DNA from: Siniperca chuatsi
Taxonomy: Eukaryota > Chordata > Actinopteri > Centrarchiformes > Sinipercidae
DNA length: 64,000 nucleotides
Assembly (NCBI RefSeq): GCF_020085105.1
Contig: NC_058055.1
Location: 5,231,322-5,295,321, forward strand
Direction of reading: 5' to 3'
Each line of letters opens with the position of its first letter. Position 1 is the stretch's first letter. Both the position numbers and the translations under genes were made by a program. Shown here in pieces: positions 55,996-64,000 of this stretch. Below the pieces are notes generated by a model, which was not told the origin of the DNA, did not search any database, and saw nothing but the letters and a program-made list of their open reading frames with translations.

Positions 55996-58900
55996 GTAAG
56001 TTTTCGGACACCAACTGCCGCGGAGCTACTTTGATTCTAATGCATTTTTCACTAAAACGGCAGCGAGTACAGTCTCTGGTCAGCCGTGTACAATAACGTC
56101 AGCCGCTGGCGTTAACATGGAAACGTGCCTTTTTCGACAAGTTCTAAATGCTGATAACTTCAGGTTATGTTTTCATTACCTCAAGTTAGTATGATAAACA
56201 TTTAATTTGCTCAGTGGATGACCAAAGCACACCTGAATACACTTAAAAGAAATTGCCCAACAGGGAGTAACTCCGACCTGAGGTCAGTTCAGCTAGCACA
56301 CCAGAACAAGCGTCCGGCTAAACCCAATGTAAGTTTCAATTGTTACAACTAAGGTAACACTAGGTTATTTGCAAAATAATATCTACGTACTACTCTGGGG
56401 TTTTCAGACTCGGTCAGGACAGAAAGAAAAAGAAAGGTCAACAGATAATAAATCAAAGTTTGCTAACATTATTTCATGTATTTTTATACAGATTTGATCT
56501 CAGTAACCTCAATAAGGTGTTTTTAATTTTTCATCAGGCAAAGTCTACTAGCTAGGTGGCTGTCTTGAGGTGTTTTTTTAAATACTCGGAATGAATGGTT
56601 ATTAAAATGTATAGCTTGTTGCCAGTTCCCACAGAAATGAGCTGATATTAGGGACGTCTCCCCGACGCCAGAAGTCTGGGTATTTCCGCGTGATTTCTTT
56701 TGGTTTATCGTCTGGTGGTAAACACAATAGCTTGATCGGCTTTTAAACCTGTGGCTACAGGACTCCAGAGTGCTGCCTTTTTTGTCTGCCATCTGCCAGC
56801 AGTGCTGTCTCTCCCCCGAAATCCCAGGCTATATCACATTTAACTTAATCACGTTTGCTCCTGTTGACAGCTTTGTTTATGTTGGTGTCATTTACTTATT
56901 TTAGACGTTTCACTGTCAAGACATTTGAAAGTTTAGTCCTAGTGACCCTCACCTGTTTTGCTGTTCGTTGATACCGCAGGCCGGTAGGTAACAGTGTGGG
57001 CTGTGAAACCTTGGATCAGAATAGTTATTTTCAAACCTTCCTTGTGTTAACTTATAGTCAATGATTTCGAGGCGAAATTGAGATTCTTCATTTGGCTGGG
57101 ACCTCTTTAAAGGACATTGATAAGTGATAATATTTAACTCTAGTTTGGGCACCGCTAATTTACTTTTTTGTAGCTTTTTCATTCACAGTATCAGTCAGTA
57201 ATAATGCAATTGACTGGTCTTAATTTGTAATATGTAATATATTTTAATATCGCAATTCTTCTGTTTACTGTACTTTTTATTTCACACTTGCTTTGGCAAT
57301 GCAAACATCTGTTTCCTGTGCCAATAAAGCCCCTTTGAAGTAAATTGAATCTTAATTTGTAATATGTATAAGAATAGGGCAGGTCAAAAATTACAATGCT
57401 TATTTTTAAAATGTCTGGTTTGTTCTGTTAATGTGTCATCAGGGAATTAAATGTGGAAACATTGCTAACATGAATTATTTATTCATCAAAGCTATATAAT
57501 AATAATAATTCTGTTCATTGTAGCAAATATATGATGTAGTTTCATGTGTACGGGCGTGGCTGATTTGTGCCCTGGAATTTACACACTGAAACTAGCAGAT
57601 CGCTCCTCCCACTCGAAACAATAATGTGAAACTTTTGCCTGATTGGCTTTTTGGCTTCAGTCAGTGGCAGTTATTGAAATATTTTCTGAGATTTTGATGG
57701 GAAGCCACAGAGCCATGATGGTTAGGCAGTGACATTTCAGTATGCTGATTAGTGAGATACCGCATGTAATGAAGAAATGCTTTGTTTAGGATCATCCAGC
57801 AAGTCTCTCCATGTAAAAGCTGGGGCATTGAGTGTAATATAAGGTTTGCATAGTGTGTTGTTTAGCCTTCTTTTGTCTCATGATTCACATTGTTGTGCCC
57901 ACTAGTTTGGGCTCATTACCATCTTAATGGCATCATGGCCTCGTCATTTGGGCGCTGTTCCACTTCAGCAGACAAGAACAGTATCTGCCAGACTTGTAGA
58001 CATTCTTTTAACATGGCTTAGAAATACACAATAATGTGCTAACCTCTCTTAAATGGCAAAATAACAAGTAGGATCTTTCTGCTCCATTTCTTTGCTCTAT
58101 TTGTCCACGAGGCACCGCATGGAATATAAAATGTTGACAAAAGAAATAGAATTGTAAGAGGGGGATATGCAATCCTTGAAATTGTGGTCAATGTTGAGGA
58201 TTTAGAATCTGTAGACCGTATTCATTCACCCTTCACATTATAACAGGGAATTCAATTTGGTCATCTTTTTTGTTTATGTCAAGCTGTAATTTCAGTTAGG
58301 AGATTGTTTCTCCAAGTTATTATGAAATCATGTGAGATGTCATCATTAGATAAATGATCAAATATTTGGTCTGTGGCAATTTTCCCAAAGGCTGTAGGTT
58401 AACTGATTGTGGGCATCACAGTGCACACAGTCTTTAATGCTAAAAAAATGAGCATTATAGTAAAAATGTTCTTGATGAATTTGAAGTCAAATTAATTAAA
58501 CAATTTGATACAAGGAAAAGGAGAAGACCTTGTGGGAATGTTTGTACACAGTGTAGTTGTGAACATGCTTCTTTGACGGGGCCCCTTTTTCAATTCCTTG
58601 TGGTGATGTTTTTTTGATATGACAATGTTATCCGAGACCAACTGCTGTGGGGTTGGCTGTTACTCTTTAACAATGATCTGATCAATCTGATGCTGTTACA
58701 CAAACACACTAAAGACTGCTCCATGCAAAGGCTGACACATGACTCTAGGTCTTTTTACAATATTTTCAACAAGTTTATTTGAATGAAAAAAGTTAACTAC
58801 CACAGTTTTAGAAATAAGGCAACATGCTCACTGCTCCAGCGAGCTTGGTGCCAACTAATCTGTTTCTTATATCTGTTATCAAAGAACTTGTCCAAGAAAC

Positions 58901-61900
58901 ACTGTATTTGTTAATCATAAGACACTGTAGTTAGCCCTTCCTGGCATGTCTGTCCACTTCTTCGCTTTATTAACAGACACCTCTTGATTTCCATTTTGTG
59001 GTCTATACTCTATGCAGGTTTGAGTCCTTGCATAGGACCTGAAAGGTTATTTTCCCCGCTACAGTGCTGCAGGACCTGCCCAAGTGCTCTCTCCACCCAC
59101 CTCCACTCCTGGCTGTTTGGGTCAAGAGTGAAGCCACTGACCTAGGATAAACAGAAACCTGGTGAACCTGTGAGCATGCGCAGAACGCAGTTACCTGATA
59201 AGGCTACAACCAAAGGCCCCGGCCAGGAACTGGTTGCTTGGTTACCTTTTGAAAACAGACACGCAGATCCAGGGAGTGTACTTGTGTCTGTATGTGTGTG
59301 CTCCGGTTGCTCTAGAAAGCTACCCTCCCCCTTACTTGCATGTATGTATTAGGTCCTCTTTTACAGCAGAAAAAAATCCCTGTTATTTTGCACAATAGCT
59401 GTTGCAGATGTATTGCATATGTTCATACAACTCTCGTTAGGGGAGCAACAATTGTCACAGCTGTGTGTGTAATGTACTAAGGCATTGGGGCCTGTGAATA
59501 AATTGTTCCAACCCCACGCAGACAGTAATGACTTGAGGTTACATTCACTTGTCATGACCCAGCAGTCCAATGCCACCACTTGCCTCCTGTTGGCTGAAAC
59601 ATGTTGCAGCCACAGCTTCACCTCCAACCATGCAGCCGCCCTCTCTGCCTTGGAGCCTCCGTCCTTGGAAATGAAGCAGGAACATGTAGAATCGGATTAC
59701 AGTCTAGGGACACTGCTTTGTCCTCCACAATCTGATGGAGACGACTGAGCATGAATATTCATAGCTCCAGACGTTAATATTTTAGCATGTCAGCGCGGTA
59801 CAAGCCCTGTGCCAACTCCTGTTCCCCTATATGGGAGTGTGAAATGCTGATCCCGCCTTTACCTTGCCACATTACCCTCCCGCTTCCCTCTTTCCCCCCT
59901 CCATTTCAAATCTGAATTACTGAATGGGCAAATTGCTCCCTGCTAGAGAATCAGTGAAAATGATTAATAGTGGTGCTTGTTTCTGAGTCCTGTTAATGGC
60001 TGTGCAGCCACTCTGTATTCAGAGCTTGTTCCTTTTTCACAGGTAGGGGGTAAACTGCCTTCCGGGCTGCTGCCAAAGCATTCTTGCGGTAAGATATATT
60101 GGCAAGATTATACTTGAACCCCTTGGTCATAAAGTCAATATTACATTGACAGATATTTCAAGTTTGTATGTCTTCTAACCTCTAACACTTTGGCCACAGT
60201 ATTGACCTACTGACAGCGACCAGGCTCCCCAGAGGCATGCAAAATATGTGCTGTATTGTCCAATAAGCTAAGCCCTGGAGCAGTTTTGCCTTAATGACAC
60301 AAATTAGTGGCTAATCAGTTCATTAAGGTCATGCTTTAGTGCGAATGTTGGACCATGATATATTGGTCAGTTTTGCCCGATCAACTGTCTAAAACCCAAA
60401 GTTATTCAGTTTACAACGATGTGAAAACAGAGAAAAGCAGCAAATTCTCTCATTTGAGAGAAATGCCGGGAATTTTTCTTGATAACTGACTTAAATGATT
60501 AATAATAATATTGTATTTTTAATTAGAATTTGCAACTGAATTTTGTAAATGGGAGCATATATTGTCAGTTGATAGGTGATAATATTGCATTGCCAGCTCT
60601 AGGTGTAACTGCAATATGTATTGAAAAAACTATATATATATTTGTCATACATAGAAAAACCATTGTGATTGGAGGGTTAACAAGACTTGACACTTGGTAA
60701 ACAGACATCAATATGTGAGAGAGCAGCATTTACTGATCAATTGACCATCTGCTAAACTGGGCATTCCCTCGAATGGTTAGCAACCGTAACTAGGCATGAC
60801 AGGCCTGTCAAGTTTTTGATTTCTCAACATACACACCAAAGTAGTGTCTGTGGGACTCTAGCTAGAGAGAAGAATTTTTTTTTTTTAATCTTTCCAAAAC
60901 CCGCAACTAAAGCGCAAACGTGTAACGAATGGATTGAACAGTGTTTGTCTGCTCTAACGTACGCTGCAAACTAATGTTAACTAGTTAACTAACTACCTTA
61001 ATGTTACTATCTACAGTAGTGACCAAGCAGGACCAAGACCAAGGGCCAAATGATTAACTAACTGCAGTAGTTTGTGCGGTTCCTGGTTATGTTACAAAAA
61101 AGCCCTGTTCACAACTAGCACAACCACCGTGTAGGAGTTCCCCACTTTGTGGAAGCCAGTCCTTGATGTAATCAGAGTTTACGGTAATGTTCGCAGCTCT
61201 GTTCTGCTCTTTATCGGATATGGGGAAGTTTTCACTCCAGTAACCCTAGCCAATGTTACCTGACATAGCGTTACATTTGCCAAACACATGTTCGAATGAA
61301 ATGAATGAAAGAAGAGTTTGATCTTTCATTTTTCCCTATAATACTAGGACTATCTAGCTCTACATAGCAATACAAGAACAAAGCTATTTATTTTAATGTC
61401 TACATCATCATGTGAGCTGGTGAGGATGCTGACTTTTTGCCGTGGACATGTAGCTTTATCCTCAGTGTTTTAGCACAGTATCATGTATGTAGCCAAGTGC
61501 ATATTTAACAGTTTAACAGGTTCTCATTTTAGTCAGCCAGAAACATTAAAAAGTTAGATGGAGACAGAGTTTTCATCCAACTCATGTTGTTAACATTAGC
61601 TTAATTAGCTAGCTAATTCTGGCTAATTGGTGAATAAAATAAATGAGGGCAGCCGCCATTGGCAGGTTGCTGAAATAGGCCTGCTTTACCTCAAACTCTC
61701 ATCACTAGAACACTTAAATTGATTAACCATGTTTTGTTTCGCATCGACTCTGCACACTGGTGGCGGCATGCAACGTATGATCGCACACTTACGCTAATCT
61801 AGCTAGCTACCCGGCTGGATTACCGGTACCAGTGGTACCAGTGGTACTGGTAATCGTGCCAGGTACCACAGAGGAGAATTTCGCGCTAACCGCAAAGACA

Positions 61901-64000
61901 GTCTGCAAGTATGTGGCGGCACATTGCCGGAGTAAAAGGAAAAATGAAGAGCACGGTGGAAGTACGGTTAAAAGAAAATTTACCAAGAAGTGGCGCTTCA
62001 CAGATAAGGGGGTGAGGAGAGATTGGCTTTTTTCTTATGACAGCAATGCCAATACAATGAGCTGCAGCATTGGCAACCATAATATTGAGTAATAAAGTGA
62101 GTAAGTGAGTTGAGTACACACATGTTGTTTGCAGAGTGTTTGTGTGTGTGATAAATTAACTATTTAAAATGAAAGTTGAATCTCCTTACAACAGGTCGAG
62201 TTTTTAATGACATTGTATCTTATGCAGTTTTATTGCCCGTTGAAAAACGTTTTGGCCAGTAAATGTTTTCAGTTTACCAGCCATTGGTTAGATAGACCAA
62301 AAGGTTAATTTTGGACCCTGGTCTCTGGCTAGAAATGAGAAGCCTGCTTTTGTCTGCCTCTGTCAATAATCACAGGACCCAGTCTTTTAAAAATTTGCCT
62401 ACTAACAATTTCGAGTAGTAAATATGTCTCTGTCTATCCTAGTAAACTGCGTATGTGCCATGCGAGAACTTGCATAGGTTAGCACCTCTGCTGAAGAACA
62501 GGAGTGAGTTGGAAAACAGGGACATTATTTAGTTGCCCTGCTAAAGACAACATGACAAACGTAACATTTTTTAACGTCCCGCTAAAAAAACGTGTTAGTT
62601 TTTTATGCAGTTTTTTTTTTTTTTTTAGTGTTGAAAATCCAATTGGGATCGAAACATTGTCTATTTAAAATTTGTGGACAGGAGTATGTGTCAGACGTTA
62701 CGTTTTTTTTTTTTTTTTTTCAGTGTCATAAAATTGAGCCATTAGGAACTATAGACTTTTTGGCTTGTTTCTCAAATGCACTGTTTTAAGAATGTAAACA
62801 ATAATTGATTGATTTTGTTTATAATTTTCATGTCTTACTTCAGTTCTGCCACTGACACAGATCTCATTTAGTGAAGGTAGACGCACGGTAGAGAGTAGAT
62901 AGTACACCTCTGATATCTTTAGCATGACTGCTGAAATTCTCCAAGTACGTGTTGAGCAGGGATTGTAGTGAGGGAGAGACATTTCCTCTGCTATCCATGT
63001 AACCTATCAGTTAAAACAAGGTCACTGCAGTGCTGATTTTCCCCGCTCTCCTGAGTCCATCGGTCATCTTCACTGTGTCGCGCTGTTAGGGCGATAAACA
63101 CCCCCAAAGCACATATATCACTTAGCCACTTGATGCCCAGCTCTGCAGCTCCCACAACGCCCTCTGCTCCTAATGAGGAATAATGGGCTCTGTGACAAAT
63201 AAGCTGTTCACTGTGATGATAAGGGTTTTCACGTACCTCATATCTCAAATGAACATTGCCAGAATACCATTTTTCTGTAGATAAAAGGCATAGAAGCAGA
63301 GAAGATGCTGCACAGCAGGCAGTGAAGAAGATTTTAAGGATTTTGTTACAAAATGCTGTGTAATTATTTGGAAAAAATGATACTGAAATTCATTAAACTG
63401 GGTGCTATATTTAAAGCACAACTTTTACGTAAACAAGCCTAAGAACTGTGATTAAAATAAATGTGAGTTTCTAATTTGGCATTCATTTTTTCATGGTAAT
63501 TGTCACTGTTCAAATGGTGGATGTCTCCTACTGGATTTTAAACTGCCTATTTAAACTGATGTATGGAATTACAAAATATTCCACGGGCAGTATTCAGGTA
63601 TGTAAAATATGTAAAGTAGAGCATTACTCTACTTCTGGTTCTTCCCCTGTTTTTTTTCCACACTTTATAACTATGTATGTTGGTTATTTTTGCATAATAT
63701 TCTCACGGCATCTGACCTAGCCATCTCAGTGTGAGGATACACAGTGTGGCAGGCAGGTCCCCAGGGTGCTGCATCTGCAGCTGCTGGTGTGCAGTCTGCT
63801 CCTGCTTACCTGCTAGGTAGGTGTCAGTTCAGCTCTACACATGCTTGGACCTCTGTTAGATGATCCTTTGTGCAATGTTAAAGAACTGGGCATCGTAGTG
63901 GGCTACACAGGTGGAAAAAAGCACTTTATCGTATAAAACAGACCTGACAATATATTCTGACAACAAATCTTTTGTTGCCAGTTCTGACGCTCAATGGACA
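55996..64000 (+). other. Presumed first intron of the 55944 gene
   Basis: AT-rich sequence without recognised exons. It contains T-runs (62612-62627, 62703-62720), a short CAGTGGTAC-type repeat near 61825-61855 and a possible hAT-related fragment at 61832-62092. Confidence 0.5.
61832..62092 (+). pseudogene. Possible fragment of a hAT-related (ZNF862/C17orf113-like) protein
   Basis: An 86-codon frame contains KRKFTKKWRFTDKGVRRDWL followed by FSYDSNANTMSCSIG. The spacing is like the 'KWL..F.WL.YD...N.MFC..C' start of hAT-derived zinc-finger proteins, but the second cysteine of the CxxC motif is not seen, and the frame stops soon after. Resemblance is by eye only; it may be chance. Confidence 0.3.

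Noticed and set aside
59170-59352. 60-codon frame in the presumed first intron of the last gene
   Set aside because: Short, no homology and no fitting splice phase for an Ig-domain exon.
27341-64000. Possible mir-99/let-7/mir-125 cluster, which is near these genes in human
   Set aside because: No let-7, mir-99 or mir-125 mature sequence was found by reading; it may lie outside the window.

Overview
This window is nuclear DNA from a ray-finned fish. The evidence is spliced vertebrate genes with GT-AG introns, AT-rich introns and long 3' UTRs, teleost-type repeats (Rex1-like, R4/Rex6-like and Tx1/L1-like LINEs, a tRNA-derived SINE, foldback elements) and long dinucleotide microsatellites. A spiny-rayed teleost is my best guess from the repeat types. 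There is no prokaryotic content, CRISPR array or operon.

All recognised genes are on the + strand. (1) 221-6055 holds the 3' ten coding exons of prdm10: nine C2H2 zinc fingers plus the C-terminal regulatory region; the PR domain lies upstream of the window. (2) 10534-19326 is a complete ripk4: kinase domain, serine-rich linker and an ankyrin array carried on one large 3' exon. (3) 29055-44747 is the complete coding part of eurl (the C21orf91 homologue), with a repeat-filled 12.4-kb intron. (4) 52457-54153 is the complete coding part of btg3, with a 5' UTR exon and promoter near 51.2-51.4 kb. (5) 55944-55995 is a signal-peptide first exon under a GC-rich promoter. By position it may be cxadr; its other exons are beyond the window or unrecognised.

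In human, RIPK4, C21orf91, BTG3 and CXADR are all on chromosome 21 while PRDM10 is on chromosome 11, so the window is a fish block homologous to human chromosome 21 with prdm10 attached. The genes do not form one pathway: a transcription factor, an epithelial differentiation kinase, a neural development protein and an antiproliferative CCR4-NOT/E2F-linked factor.

Most remaining sequence is intron, UTR or intergenic DNA with decayed transposons. Reverse-transcriptase remnants come from several LINE groups: a jockey-type and a Rex1-like piece (21.2-22.7 kb, - strand), an R4/Rex6-like piece (36.3-37.8 kb, +), and two Tx1/L1-like pieces (42.6-43.3 kb, + and 48.3-51.2 kb, -). I found no convincing new multi-gene system. 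The items most worth checking are a foldback element at 38.0-38.4 kb with a relative 6 kb away, a perfect 19-bp hairpin just upstream of btg3, a GC-AG intron in prdm10, a paired Pumilio-type motif in the ripk4 3' UTR, a DSG-type degron in ripk4, and the orientation of the btg3/candidate-cxadr pair.
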